Below, piece after piece: positions 15,206-22,476 of a stretch of 22,476 nucleotides of DNA. The notes below the pieces were generated by a model. It searched no databases. It worked only from the letters and a program-made list of their open reading frames with translations, and was not told where the DNA came from. The stretch is from JAEYFP01 sp964566545 (GTDB taxonomy: Bacteria > Bacillota > Clostridia > Lachnospirales > Lachnospiraceae), in assembly GCA_964566545.1 (NCBI GenBank), contig CAZMIX010000039.1, forward strand, positions 1-22,476. The letters run 5' to 3'. The first letter of the stretch is position 1. Each line of letters opens with the position of its first letter. Made by a program: the position numbers and the translations under genes.

Positions 15206-15223
15206 TTATCGAATAGACGCCAT
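15206..15223 (-). CDS. Five-codon leader-like ORF
   Basis: ATG GCG TCT ATT CGA TAA (MASIR) lies 5 bases after AGGGAGGTG (15237-15229), one of the strongest ribosome sites in the window. The length is typical of regulatory leader peptides. Translation is inferred only from the ribosome site. Confidence 0.4.
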   Translation of the reverse strand: MASIR

Positions 15224-15253
15224 CAAGACACCTCCCTTTATAAGATCATTTTT

Positions 15254-15282
15254 ATGATAACAAGTCTATCAGAAAATTGCAA
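15254..15282 (-). promoter_or_regulatory. Predicted promoter of the tiny minus-strand transcription unit
   Basis: TTGCAA (15282-15277), 17-base spacer, TATCAT (15259-15254). Transcription would start near 15247, about 25 bases before the five-codon ORF, and end at the hairpin at 15057-15027, giving an RNA of about 225 bases. Confidence 0.55.
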
Positions 15283-15296
15283 GACTTTCTCATAAT

Positions 15297-15609
15297 TTCT
15301 GTACAGAATCCGCCTTTGATTCTACCGTAGAGTTGGCGGAAACCGTATTAGCCCATCATGAAAATTGGGATGGCTCCGGTTACCCGAAAGCCCTTAAAGG
15401 AGAACAAATACCGTTTTTTGCTCGCATTCTTGCGATTGTTGAGGCTTATGAGAATATAATAGACTCCGTAGAAACCAAAAAATAGAGAAGAAGCACTAAA
15501 AAAAATACAAAGATGTGCCGGAACTAAATTCGATCCGGCGATCACGGATGTCTTTATAAAGATGATAGAAGAAAGCAATATTTGTCGTTTAGAGCCGAAA
15601 ATGTTGTAA
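15297..15609 (+). pseudogene. Fragment of an HD-GYP domain (c-di-GMP phosphodiesterase or related hydrolase)
   Basis: The first frame reads AETVLAHHENWDGSGYP then KGEQIPFFARILAIVEAYE, the HH and GYP signature of HD-GYP proteins, and ends at TAG 15483-15485. The next frame continues the domain: NREEALKKIQRCAGTKFDP then AITDVFIKMIEES, to TAA 15607-15609. Shortening the A6 run at 15477-15482 by one base would join them. The N-terminal half of the HD domain, including the first His and the HD pair, is missing, and no start is visible. Dead gene or fragment. In life the family hydrolyses cyclic di-GMP, the predicted signal for the synthase upstream, but the orientation and distance make no operon. 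Confidence 0.75.
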
Positions 15610-15664
15610 AATGTCGAAGTCTAATGACTTATCACAAAAATAGTTGTATGGTACCATTCCCATA

Positions 15665-15683
15665 GAGAATAGTAAATATTCTC
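15665..15683. promoter_or_regulatory. Perfect 19-bp palindrome upstream of the 357-residue gene
   Basis: GAGAATA, 5-base centre, TATTCTC, just before a TAAAAT that could serve as a -10 (15685-15690). The shape and place fit a dimeric repressor operator. No matching -35 is clear. Confidence 0.35.
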
Positions 15684-15724
15684 CTAAAATATAAAGAAAT
15701 TTCCATGAAGGGGGAAAGGGCTGT

Positions 15725-16798
15725 ATGACTGGCAACGAAACCAGAAAACCAAAAAAAATACGAGTAGTTGAAAGGAGGGATAAAAGAGAGTTTTTGAGCC
15801 TGCTGCGGCAGGCATGGACGGTAGAAGACAGGCATTTTTCTGAAAAGGAGCAAAGCTGTTATAGGAAATGGCTGAATTATCTGCAATTTGCAGACGAGAC
15901 GGTAAGGCTGGATCATTTAGAGACGAGAGTTCTATATGAGTATATTAATAAAACAATACTAGCCTATTTAACGCATTCTATACAAATAAAACATGTAGAA
16001 AAGAAAGTCCTTGAAGAATTACAAAATATTTATTTTATTATTGAATATTTTTTAATGGAGTATCAAAGTAAAATAGCTGAAAAAGGTTTATCCAAACTAC
16101 TTTATCTAATTTTAGAAATCAAACAATATTACTTGGAAAAACTAGAATTTTTACTAGAATTTTATGAAAAAAGTGAACTGCTTTATAAAGTATGTTATTA
16201 CCTTTATTACTATTTTGATTATACATGTGAAGAACAAGTGATCCACACATTTCTGTTTAGTATCCGGCATACAAAGGCACATAAGCTTTTCAGCATGTTT
16301 TTATATCAGATTAATCCCATTTTTTTTAAACAAGCAGAGCAGATCAAGACGGTTGACTGCGGACCTAAGGAACTATTTTACGGTATTTGCTGCGGATATT
16401 TCGTATTTGAAGAAGAAAACGAGATACACTCGCGTTTGATAGAGCTTTGCAAGTTACATACGACGAAGTTCGAAGTCCGCGCGACCTTGGATTATCCACT
16501 ATTCGGGCTTTTTATGCTGTATCAGTACGGATATTTAAAATCTCTGGAGAGCTATGGGGATTTATTAAAGGATACGGATTTCTATAAGCTGCTTTATCTT
16601 CCAATGGAAGTAAATTATAAAGAGGTGCCAATCAAATGGCTGGAAGTCATTAATACAAAAAAATGTCTGAAAAATGTGGTTACTTTTGGTGGGGTGGATT
16701 TTTATTGCAGAGTTGCCGAAGAAATACAAAAATATCCGCATTTGGTGTCAAAGGAAATATATAGAGGCCTTTTGAAAAGCAAAGATCAAATGATTTGA
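15725..16798 (+). CDS. Uncharacterised helical protein, 357 residues
   Basis: I do not recognise this protein. It has a basic N-terminus (MTGNETRKPKKIRVVERRDK), then a mostly alpha-helical body very rich in Leu, Tyr, Lys and Glu (for example LLYKVCYYLYYYFDYTCEEQ), with a few scattered cysteines. There is no signal peptide, no clear membrane helix and no catalytic motif I can name, so it is probably cytoplasmic. A purine-rich GGGGGAAAGGG precedes the ATG. It is more AT-rich than the genes before 14 kb, most visibly in its middle. The next gene has its own promoter starting one base after this stop, so the two need not be co-regulated. Confidence 0.75.
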   Translation: MTGNETRKPKKIRVVERRDKREFLSLLRQAWTVEDRHFSEKEQSCYRKWLNYLQFADETVRLDHLETRVLYEYINKTILAYLTHSIQIKHVEKKVLEELQNIYFIIEYFLMEYQSKIAEKGLSKLLYLILEIKQYYLEKLEFLLEFYEKSELLYKVCYYLYYYFDYTCEEQVIHTFLFSIRHTKAHKLFSMFLYQINPIFFKQAEQIKTVDCGPKELFYGICCGYFVFEEENEIHSRLIELCKLHTTKFEVRATLDYPLFGLFMLYQYGYLKSLESYGDLLKDTDFYKLLYLPMEVNYKEVPIKWLEVINTKKCLKNVVTFGGVDFYCRVAEEIQKYPHLVSKEIYRGLLKSKDQMI

Positions 16799-16827
16799 TT
16801 GAAAACGGCGTCATACAAGAGTATAAT
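16799..16827 (+). promoter_or_regulatory. Predicted sigma-A promoter of the exonuclease gene
   Basis: TTGAAA (16799-16804), 17-base spacer, perfect TATAAT (16822-16827). It begins right after the stop codon of the previous gene. The expected start of transcription, 16833-16835, coincides with the first base of the hairpin at 16835. Confidence 0.7.
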
Positions 16828-16834
16828 GAAGAAA

Positions 16835-16858
16835 GCGGACAGAGCAACCTCTGTCCGC
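16835..16858 (+). promoter_or_regulatory. Perfect hairpin at the predicted mRNA 5' end
   Basis: GCGGACAGAG and CTCTGTCCGC form a 10-bp perfect stem with a CAAC loop, ending 13 bases before the GGAG ribosome site of the exonuclease. No T run follows on the plus strand, so it is not a terminator for that direction. On the minus strand it is followed by TTTCTTC, but nothing there needs a terminator. A 5' stabilising stem is the likely role. Confidence 0.55.
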
Positions 16859-16882
16859 GAAAAGAAATTCCGGAGAAAATAG

Positions 16883-17848
16883 ATGAACTACATTGTACTT
16901 GATTTGGAATGGAATCAATCGACGGATAAATTTGACAGGGAATGCGGGCTGCCTTTTGAAATTGTAGAAATCGGCGCTGTAAAGCTTAATAAAAAGAAGG
17001 AAATAATTGACAGCTTTGAGCAGGTGATTAAGCCTCAGATTTTTCAGAAGATCCATTACATGACGACGAAAATCATACATATGGAAAAAGAGGAGTTAAA
17101 TAAAGGACGTCCGTTTCCGCAAGCTATGGAGGAATTTCTTGCATGGTGCGGCAGAGATTATGTCTTCTGTATTTGGGGAACCCTTGATTTGACAGAGCTT
17201 CAAAGGAATATGTGCTATTACGGCATGGATGAGCTTTCAAAGGGGCCGCTTCCGTATTATGACGTTCAGAAATTCTTCAGCATGACCTATGAGGATGGCA
17301 AGTCGAGGAGGGCGTTAGAATTTGCCGTGGATTATCTGCATATAGAAAAGGACATTCCCTTTCACCGCGCTTACAGCGATGCGTATTATACGGCAAAGGT
17401 GTTTGCTGAGATTGATCAGGTGAAGCCGGAGATTGTCCGATATGTTTCTTATGATATTTTCATGGTGCCAAACAGCAAAAAAGAAGAAGTAAGGGTAAAT
17501 TTTAAAACTTATTCCAAATATATATCAAGAGAGTTTCCTAATAAAACGGCAGCGATTGAGGATCGGGCAGTGAGCGCCACAAGGTGCTACTTATGCGGCA
17601 GAATTGCCAGAAAAAAAATTAAATGGTTCTCTGTCAACGGAAAGCATTATTATTGTCTTGCCTATTGCAAGAAGCACGGATATTTAAAGGGAAAGGTTCG
17701 GATGAAAAAGGCGGATGACGGAAATATCTATGTTGTAAAAACATTAAAGCTCATATCACCGGAAAGTGCGGAAGAGATTAAGGAAAAACAGGAAAAGGTC
17801 AGAACGCAGCGCTCGGAGAAGCGCAGAAATAAAAAAGAAAAGGCTTGA
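16883..17848 (+). CDS. DEDDh-family 3'-5' exonuclease with C-terminal zinc-binding-like motif
   Basis: 321 residues. The exonuclease domain (1-185) has all DEDDh residues: D7 and E9 in VLDLEWNQ, D102 in WGTLDLTEL, and H161 and D166 in HRAYSDAYYTAKV. It belongs with the RNase T / DNA polymerase III epsilon-like and ERI-1/KapD-type enzymes that remove nucleotides from 3' ends of RNA or DNA using two metal ions. A second part has a Cys cluster (C235, C238, C258, C262, H265) that looks like a zinc ribbon, then a strongly basic Lys/Arg/Glu-rich tail, which suggests nucleic-acid binding. The substrate (RNA or DNA) is not decidable from sequence. Own promoter, 5' hairpin, and CCGGAGAA before the ATG. 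Confidence 0.88.
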   Translation: MNYIVLDLEWNQSTDKFDRECGLPFEIVEIGAVKLNKKKEIIDSFEQVIKPQIFQKIHYMTTKIIHMEKEELNKGRPFPQAMEEFLAWCGRDYVFCIWGTLDLTELQRNMCYYGMDELSKGPLPYYDVQKFFSMTYEDGKSRRALEFAVDYLHIEKDIPFHRAYSDAYYTAKVFAEIDQVKPEIVRYVSYDIFMVPNSKKEEVRVNFKTYSKYISREFPNKTAAIEDRAVSATRCYLCGRIARKKIKWFSVNGKHYYCLAYCKKHGYLKGKVRMKKADDGNIYVVKTLKLISPESAEEIKEKQEKVRTQRSEKRRNKKEKA

Positions 17849-17864
17849 TAGTCTTTTCTTTTTT
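17831..17864. terminator. Bidirectional terminator between exonuclease and carboxypeptidase
   Basis: AAAAAAGAAAAG (17831-17842) and CTTTTCTTTTTT (17853-17864) form a 12-bp AT-rich stem with a 10-base loop. It gives a T run on both strands and lies between convergent genes, overlapping the last exonuclease codons. Confidence 0.7.
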
Positions 17865-17882
17865 ATTTTCGAATCATCGTGT

Positions 17883-19337
17883 TTAAAAATAAATATTATT
17901 ATTGCGTTTCCGGTAGCGTTTTCGATTAAGACGGCGGCGGCGACGTCTGGAATACCAAAGCTTTTTAATAAATGCCTTCAAGAAAAAGATAATAAATAAA
18001 ACACCGATCATGCTGATGATAATAAGAATGACAGTTTTTATGTTGACAAAAACGACCGTATGCTCCGGTTCGATTGTTTTTGGAGTCGCAGCGGAGGATT
18101 CGGTAATGATATTTGCAAACTCAAAAGAGCTTGTACCGCTGTCTGCATAATCAATTGTTGCCAAGCCGACGTAATGGCCGCCGATCGTGTAGGTCAAGGC
18201 GGCAATTGAATTTGTAGAGCCGTCGGAATACGCTATTTCCACATCCGTATCTGAAAAGACGGCTATTTTCGGGATAATGACATCGCCGGCGTTGTTAATT
18301 GTGAAAATGGGCTTTGAACTGCCGATAATGTCGAGGTTCGTATTAAAAAAGGTCGAGCTGTTCAGGGTATATTCCGTTTCATTTGCCGCGATGTTCAACT
18401 TTTGGAAATTATTGAAGCCGTAATCGAACAATTCTGCCGTGTCTAAAAATTGGTTTGGGCTTTCTTCCTTCATGATGACACAGACAAGGCGCAGACCATT
18501 TCTCTGCGCACAGGTGACAAGCGTCTGGCGCGCTTCCTCTGTATAGCCGGTTTTGCCGCCGACAATGCCATCATAGGCGTATTGGAACCCGGTAAGCATC
18601 TGATGGTGGTTATCAAGAGGGCGTTCCTCTGTTTGAAGATTAGTTGGCGGAATTGTGTAATGCGTCATTCCTGAAATTTTGGAAAGAGTTTCATTTTTAT
18701 AACATTCCCGAGCGATAAGAGCCAAATCATAAGCGGAGGTATAATGATCAGCTTGCGGCAGGCCGTTTGCATTCGCAAAATGGGTGTCAATGCAGCCAAG
18801 CTGCGCGGCACGCGCGTTCATCATATTGATAAAGGAATCCAGATCCCCGCCGACATGCTCTGCAAGCGCATAGGCGACCTCGTTGGCAGAGCCTAAAAGA
18901 AGTCCGTATAGGCATTGCTCGATCGTAAGTTGTTCGCCGACATCGATACCAATATGGCTCGAATTCCGCTCGATGTTAAAAATAGCGTCATGGGAAAAGG
19001 TAACGGTTTCATCCATCGTCGAATTTTCTATAACAAGAAGCGCAGTCAGCAGCTTTGTAGTACTTGCGGGATAAAGCTGTTCCTGTACATTTTTTTCATA
19101 TAACACGATACCGGTGTCCACGTCCATCAGGATGGCGGATTCTGCACCAATCATAGGGCCATCAGGCCATCCGCTGATTTCGTTCGTTTCCACGGTCATC
19201 AATTTCCTAGCTTCGGCCTGATCGTGTAGATCCTCTGTGGGAACGGTGTTAATGGCATAGACTGGGGAGCTTTCGGTAAACGTAAGAAAAATACATAAAA
19301 GAATTCCCATGATATATTTTTTATAATAATATCTCAT
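17883..19337 (-). CDS. D-alanyl-D-alanine carboxypeptidase (serine type, DacF/PBP5-like)
   Basis: 484 residues, penicillin-binding protein family S11. A signal sequence occupies residues 1-28 (IMGILLCIFLTFTESSPVYA). Catalytic motifs: STTK (S92, K95), SAN (150-152) and KTG (262-264). It removes the terminal D-Ala from peptidoglycan pentapeptides outside the membrane, limiting cross-links. After the catalytic domain comes an extracellular beta region (320-420). In place of the usual amphipathic anchor there is a real membrane helix (VVFVNIKTVILIIISMIGVL and on, about 428-455), then a short cytoplasmic tail packed with arginines (WYSRRRRRRLNRKRYRKRN). ATG is preceded by AGAGGG. Divergent from trmB; a single convincing promoter could not be chosen for it. 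Confidence 0.93.
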   Translation of the reverse strand: MRYYYKKYIMGILLCIFLTFTESSPVYAINTVPTEDLHDQAEARKLMTVETNEISGWPDGPMIGAESAILMDVDTGIVLYEKNVQEQLYPASTTKLLTALLVIENSTMDETVTFSHDAIFNIERNSSHIGIDVGEQLTIEQCLYGLLLGSANEVAYALAEHVGGDLDSFINMMNARAAQLGCIDTHFANANGLPQADHYTSAYDLALIARECYKNETLSKISGMTHYTIPPTNLQTEERPLDNHHQMLTGFQYAYDGIVGGKTGYTEEARQTLVTCAQRNGLRLVCVIMKEESPNQFLDTAELFDYGFNNFQKLNIAANETEYTLNSSTFFNTNLDIIGSSKPIFTINNAGDVIIPKIAVFSDTDVEIAYSDGSTNSIAALTYTIGGHYVGLATIDYADSGTSSFEFANIITESSAATPKTIEPEHTVVFVNIKTVILIIISMIGVLFIIFFLKAFIKKLWYSRRRRRRLNRKRYRKRNNNIYF

Positions 19338-19481
19338 AAAACCCTCTTTACTTGTTTTTAAAAAATAATCATATAGTTATACTTTATTATCATACAACAT
19401 TCCATATAAAAAACCAAAGAATTTTCTGTGAACTTTTATTTGTCGGAAATGATAAAAGACAAAAACCAAAGAAGGAAGCCG

Positions 19482-19510
19482 TTGCCAAAAAAATTATTTT
19501 ATAATATACT
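19482..19510 (+). promoter_or_regulatory. Predicted promoter of trmB-trxA
   Basis: TTGCCA (19482-19487), 17-base spacer, TATACT (19505-19510), 33 bases before the ATG at 19543. Confidence 0.6.
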
Positions 19511-19542
19511 TATTTTAGTAATCATACAGTTTGGAGAAAATC

Positions 19543-20187
19543 ATGCGTTTAAGGAATATTACGGGATCCAGAGAATTTATTGCGGAAAATGAGTTTGTTG
19601 TTCATGAGCCGGAAAAGTTTAAAGGAAACTGGAAGCCGGAAATATTTAATAATCAGAAGGAATTGCATATTGAAATCGGAATGGGGAAAGGCCGGTTTAT
19701 TATGGAACTGGCAAAGAGTAACTCGCAGATCAATTTTATAGGAATAGAAAAGTATTCGAGCGTTCTGCTTCGAGCAATTCAAAAAAAGGAGCAGGAGCAG
19801 CTTTCTAATCTTAAGTTTATACGAATGGATGCGGAGGTGATCACAGAGGTATTTGCAAAGGGTGAAATAGATAAAATTTACTTAAATTTCTCTGACCCAT
19901 GGCCAAAGGACAGACATGCAAAGCGCAGACTTCCATCAAGAGAATTTTTAGGACGATATTCTCAAATATTAGGGAAAGGAGCGGAGATAGAGTTCAAGAC
20001 GGACAATCGGAACCTGTTTGATTTTGCAATGGAAGAGGCTGCGGCAGCAGGCTGGGAAATAAAGCAGTATACTTATGATTTGCATAACAATTCAGAAATG
20101 GTAAAAGATAATATTATGACAGAATATGAAGAAAAGTTTTCGGAAATTGGAAATCCGATCTGTAAATATGTCATTACGCAAAGATAA
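19543..20187 (+). CDS. trmB: tRNA (guanine-N7)-methyltransferase TrmB
   Basis: 214 residues, normal for the family. It methylates N7 of G46 in the variable loop of tRNAs using S-adenosylmethionine. The SAM-binding strand and loop is EIGMGKG (44-50), the acidic end of the second strand is IEKY (68-71), and the family signature NFSDPWPKDRHAKRRL is at 115-130, followed by FKTDN. The frame is also open from TTG 19531, but ATG 19543 has GGAG 6 bases upstream and matches the family start (MRLRNI). First gene of a two-gene operon with trxA. Confidence 0.96.
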   Translation: MRLRNITGSREFIAENEFVVHEPEKFKGNWKPEIFNNQKELHIEIGMGKGRFIMELAKSNSQINFIGIEKYSSVLLRAIQKKEQEQLSNLKFIRMDAEVITEVFAKGEIDKIYLNFSDPWPKDRHAKRRLPSREFLGRYSQILGKGAEIEFKTDNRNLFDFAMEEAAAAGWEIKQYTYDLHNNSEMVKDNIMTEYEEKFSEIGNPICKYVITQR

Positions 20188-20201
20188 AGGAGGAGATCGC
20201 T

Positions 20202-20513
20202 ATGGCAGAAATTTTTAATGATGCAAACTTTGAAGAAAAGGTATTAAAATCGGAAAAACCGGTACTTGTTGATTTCTATGCGGATTGGTGCGGTCCTTGT
20301 AAAATGATGGGACCGGTTGTAGAGGAGATCGCAAAGGAGTACGGTGACAGTGTTGTGGTTGGAAAGCTGGATATTGATGATAATATGATTACGGCACAAA
20401 GCTACAAGGTAATGACGATTCCGACGTTGATTGTTTTCAAGAACGGCCTGCCGGTGGAGACGAGTATTGGTGTTGTTCCGAAAGGCAAGCTAGTGGAAAT
20501 GATAACGAAATAA
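20202..20513 (+). CDS. trxA: Thioredoxin
   Basis: 103 residues, complete. Active site WCGPCK (C30, C33), preceded by VLVDFYAD, with the cis-proline loop in VMTIPTLIVFKNG. A cytoplasmic disulfide reductase recycled by thioredoxin reductase, which is not in this window. It lies 14 bases after trmB behind AAAGGAGG, so it is co-transcribed. Its stop is 3 bases from the stop of the convergent acyltransferase gene, leaving no room for a separate terminator. Confidence 0.96.
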   Translation: MAEIFNDANFEEKVLKSEKPVLVDFYADWCGPCKMMGPVVEEIAKEYGDSVVVGKLDIDDNMITAQSYKVMTIPTLIVFKNGLPVETSIGVVPKGKLVEMITK

Positions 20514-20516
20514 GTT

Positions 20517-21587
20517 TTATTTTAAAGCCGGAAATGGTTTTCCGATGATAAAACCAAAAAATCGGTTAATCAGCCAAATCATGACGGTCACAAAAATAAG
20601 AATAACGAGAATTACCGTCAAATAGCTGATATAGCCGCGTGCTCTTGTTATAAATTGGTTGAGATACATCGCACATTGCATTCCCGTGTAAAGAACGGTT
20701 TCGTTATTGTGTACGGCCATAAAGATAAGAGAGTTTACACCCCAGTATGGAATGAGCTTGATCGGTCTCATGTTTTTGCAGAGAAGGATCAAGCCAAAAG
20801 ATCCGGACAGCGCACATAAATAATAGAAAAACAGATTTTTTTGGACGAGGGAACGGAAATCCACACCATTGTTTATGTGGGTAAAGGCAGCGCCGACACC
20901 AATCAGCAAAATTCCAAGGAGAAGCTCTTTGAAATAGAGCTTCTCTTTTTGTTGAAACAGATAAAATGCATAATAACCGATGCAGATAAAGGTACAAACC
21001 AAAAACGGTCTGAGCAGGGTAAGGGAAATCTCATGCAGTCGCTCTTTGAAGGGTGTATCGTAAGTAAGCTGCTGTAAATACCAGCTTGCAACGGAAGCGG
21101 CCAAGGTCAGAAGAACAATCAAGAGAATAGAGTTTTTTGTTCCGAACCTTTTTGTAAGAAACAGGAATAACAACTCCCCAAAAAACAATGCGGGCAAAAA
21201 CCAAAGCACATTCATACCATACATGCTGAAAATATACCATAAATTTACATAGAGCGTTTCCGCCGAAATCGTACCGCCAAAAAACAGAGCGTAAAATACG
21301 ACGCTGATATAAAAGAGGCTGAACCAGAAATAAGGGATCATGATAGCGTGAAATCGTTTTTTGAACAAGGTCTTCAGATCCTTTGACGGATCCTTCTTAT
21401 AATTCATAAGCATGCCGGAAATGAGGAAGAACAGCGGCATATGAAAAGAGAAAATCCACGTACAAAGGGGAAGAATATAAGGAGAATAGCTAAAAATCGC
21501 ATCCCCCTGTAAATGCCCCAAAAGGACAAGCAGCATACCAAATCCTTTTGCCATATCAAAATAAATAAGTCGTTTTCCTGTTCCCAT
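20517..21587 (-). CDS. Acyltransferase 3 family membrane protein
   Basis: 356 residues with about ten membrane helices, the acyltransferase-3 (OatA/WecH/NodX) fold that O-acylates sugars of the cell surface. The first helix has the expected acidic residue and histidine in RLIYFDMAKGFGMLLVLLGH (H25), and SFHMPLFFLISGML matches the second conserved segment. VLWFLPALFFGELLFLF is a further family stretch. The frame is open to 21620, but ATG 21587 is chosen because GGAGG lies 5 bases before it and the homologous part begins there. It lies 35 bases after a paralogue on the same strand, so the two form an operon. The acceptor is unknown; a wall or membrane glycan is likely. Confidence 0.9.
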   Translation of the reverse strand: MGTGKRLIYFDMAKGFGMLLVLLGHLQGDAIFSYSPYILPLCTWIFSFHMPLFFLISGMLMNYKKDPSKDLKTLFKKRFHAIMIPYFWFSLFYISVVFYALFFGGTISAETLYVNLWYIFSMYGMNVLWFLPALFFGELLFLFLTKRFGTKNSILLIVLLTLAASVASWYLQQLTYDTPFKERLHEISLTLLRPFLVCTFICIGYYAFYLFQQKEKLYFKELLLGILLIGVGAAFTHINNGVDFRSLVQKNLFFYYLCALSGSFGLILLCKNMRPIKLIPYWGVNSLIFMAVHNNETVLYTGMQCAMYLNQFITRARGYISYLTVILVILIFVTVMIWLINRFFGFIIGKPFPALK

Positions 21588-21622
21588 AGTGCCTCCAATA
21601 TTTAAATAATAAAGGTCCATTT

Positions 21623-22476
21623 CTATTTAGAATGTGTCTTTCCTATTATAAAGGGAAAAAACCGGCGGATGATTTCTATAACAACCGCTTCAATCAGAAA
21701 AGTAAAGATCATGATATTAAATAAGAAAATATAGCTTTTCGCTCTTGTCACGACGGTATCAATCTTCCAGGCCATCTGGATTGCCGCATAGAGAATATAA
21801 CAGTTTACATGTGTGGACATAATAATAAGGGAGTTTTTCCCGAAATAGCCAATAGACTGCACATATTTGCAGTTTTTACAGATAAGAATTAGACCAAAAG
21901 AGCCAAGCAGTGCGCACAGGTAAAAAAATGGCACGTTTTTTAAAATGATATAGTGAAAATCCACGCATTGGTTAATCTGCGAAAGCGGAAGATTGATCAG
22001 AAACAAGAGAATACCAAGCAGAAGTTCCCTGATCGAAAATGTATCCGTCCTTTTCAGCAGGTTAAAGGAATAATAAGCGATGCATACAAAGGACATCGCG
22101 ATTATGCCGCGCAGAAAAGCTCTTATAAAATCAATAAGGGAGGTAATAAGCAGCGAGCTTTCATAAGCCGTATAAATGTGGCTGATGCCAAGCTGTGCCA
22201 TATAGGCGAGCATCGAGCAGAGAAGGATCGTAACAACGGAAACAACACGGGGCAGCTTTTTCGTAAGAAACAAAAAGCCTGTTTCGGCTAAAAACAGTGC
22301 CGGAAGGAACCACAGCACCGAAACTCCGTAAAAAGAAGCAGAATGAATGAGATTTACCCAAAATGTGTGCAGATCAATTTTATGGAGCAGCACGTTTAAA
22401 ATATCAATAAAAAAGTAAAGAAGACTGAACCAAAGATAGGGAATGAGGATGGATTTCCATTTTTTGCGGAGGATTT
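21623..22476 (-). CDS. Acyltransferase 3 family membrane protein, paralogue (5' end beyond window)
   Basis: Second acyltransferase-3 protein. The frame is open to the right edge, and ILRKKWKSILIPYLWFSLLY is read from the last bases, so the GTG at 22393 is internal and the true start, with the catalytic His helix, lies outside. It matches the neighbour throughout: VLWFLPALF, RELLLGILL, FFYLCALLGSFGLIL and a FIIGK ending. The pair looks like a tandem duplication that has diverged. Same likely role, O-acylation of a surface glycan. Confidence 0.87.
   Translation of the reverse strand, partial: ILRKKWKSILIPYLWFSLLYFFIDILNVLLHKIDLHTFWVNLIHSASFYGVSVLWFLPALFLAETGFLFLTKKLPRVVSVVTILLCSMLAYMAQLGISHIYTAYESSLLITSLIDFIRAFLRGIIAMSFVCIAYYSFNLLKRTDTFSIRELLLGILLFLINLPLSQINQCVDFHYIILKNVPFFYLCALLGSFGLILICKNCKYVQSIGYFGKNSLIIMSTHVNCYILYAAIQMAWKIDTVVTRAKSYIFLFNIMIFTFLIEAVVIEIIRRFFPFIIGKTHSK

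Noticed and set aside
15107..15223. AgrD-like autoinducer peptide for the LytTR/GHKL pair
   Set aside because: No AgrB, no acidic tail after the Cys residues, and the unit is 10 kb from the kinase.
14849..15300. CRISPR array or insertion sequence in the gene-poor gap
   Set aside because: No regularly spaced repeats, no transposase frame and no flanking inverted repeats were seen.
19488..19505. TATAAT at 19500 as the trmB -10
   Set aside because: Only 12 bases from TTGCCA; the overlapping TATACT at 19505 gives the correct 17-base spacing.

Overview
The window looks like chromosome from a low-to-mid GC anaerobic Firmicute, most likely class Clostridia. The signs are strong AGGAGG-type ribosome sites, a TTG start behind a perfect AAGGAGG, short housekeeping operons, a CD3324-family regulator and a LytTR/GHKL two-component pair. 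It appears to come from a draft assembly: there is a 100-N gap at 7743-7842, and several coding regions are broken at homopolymer runs.

Left part (1-6.6 kb): a polar amino-acid type ABC transporter whose binding domains and permease are fused, truncated at the window edge, and its ATPase, which carries an extra C-terminal domain that looks like a degenerate RsbW-type kinase fold. A promoter then drives an excisionase-like HTH protein, a LytTR response regulator and a GHKL sensor kinase. This is followed by the decayed remnant of a large GLUG/fibronectin surface protein. The block ends at the 3' half of a tRNA-Arg(CCU) gene with its terminator (6615-6700), which I read as the scar of an element integrated at a tRNA. 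In that reading the acquired DNA lies to the left and native chromosome to the right.

Middle part (6.7-13.1 kb): the most interesting locus, a three-gene exopolysaccharide operon. It encodes a multi-spanning GT-C-like membrane protein (split by the gap), a processive GT2 synthase preceded by six MshEN-type half-repeats (predicted cyclic-di-GMP input in place of a PilZ domain), and a BcsB-like membrane-anchored extracytoplasmic partner. Three 10-bp direct repeats sit at the operon promoter. The set resembles bacterial cellulose synthesis rebuilt for a one-membrane cell with a different c-di-GMP receptor.

Convergent to this operon (13.1-14.8 kb, minus strand) are an RsgA-like circularly permuted GTPase fused to an RNHCP zinc domain, with degraded nucleotide-binding motifs, and a CD3324-family regulator. 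From 14.8 to 15.7 kb there is no full-length gene, but there is a complete-looking tiny minus-strand transcription unit (promoter, ribosome site, two tiny ORFs, terminator) and a broken HD-GYP fragment.

Right part (15.7-22.5 kb) is more AT-rich and mostly ordinary: an unrecognised 357-residue helical protein, a DEDDh exonuclease whose mRNA should begin with a perfect hairpin, a D,D-carboxypeptidase, trmB-trxA, and two tandem acyltransferase-3 membrane proteins, the second running off the window.
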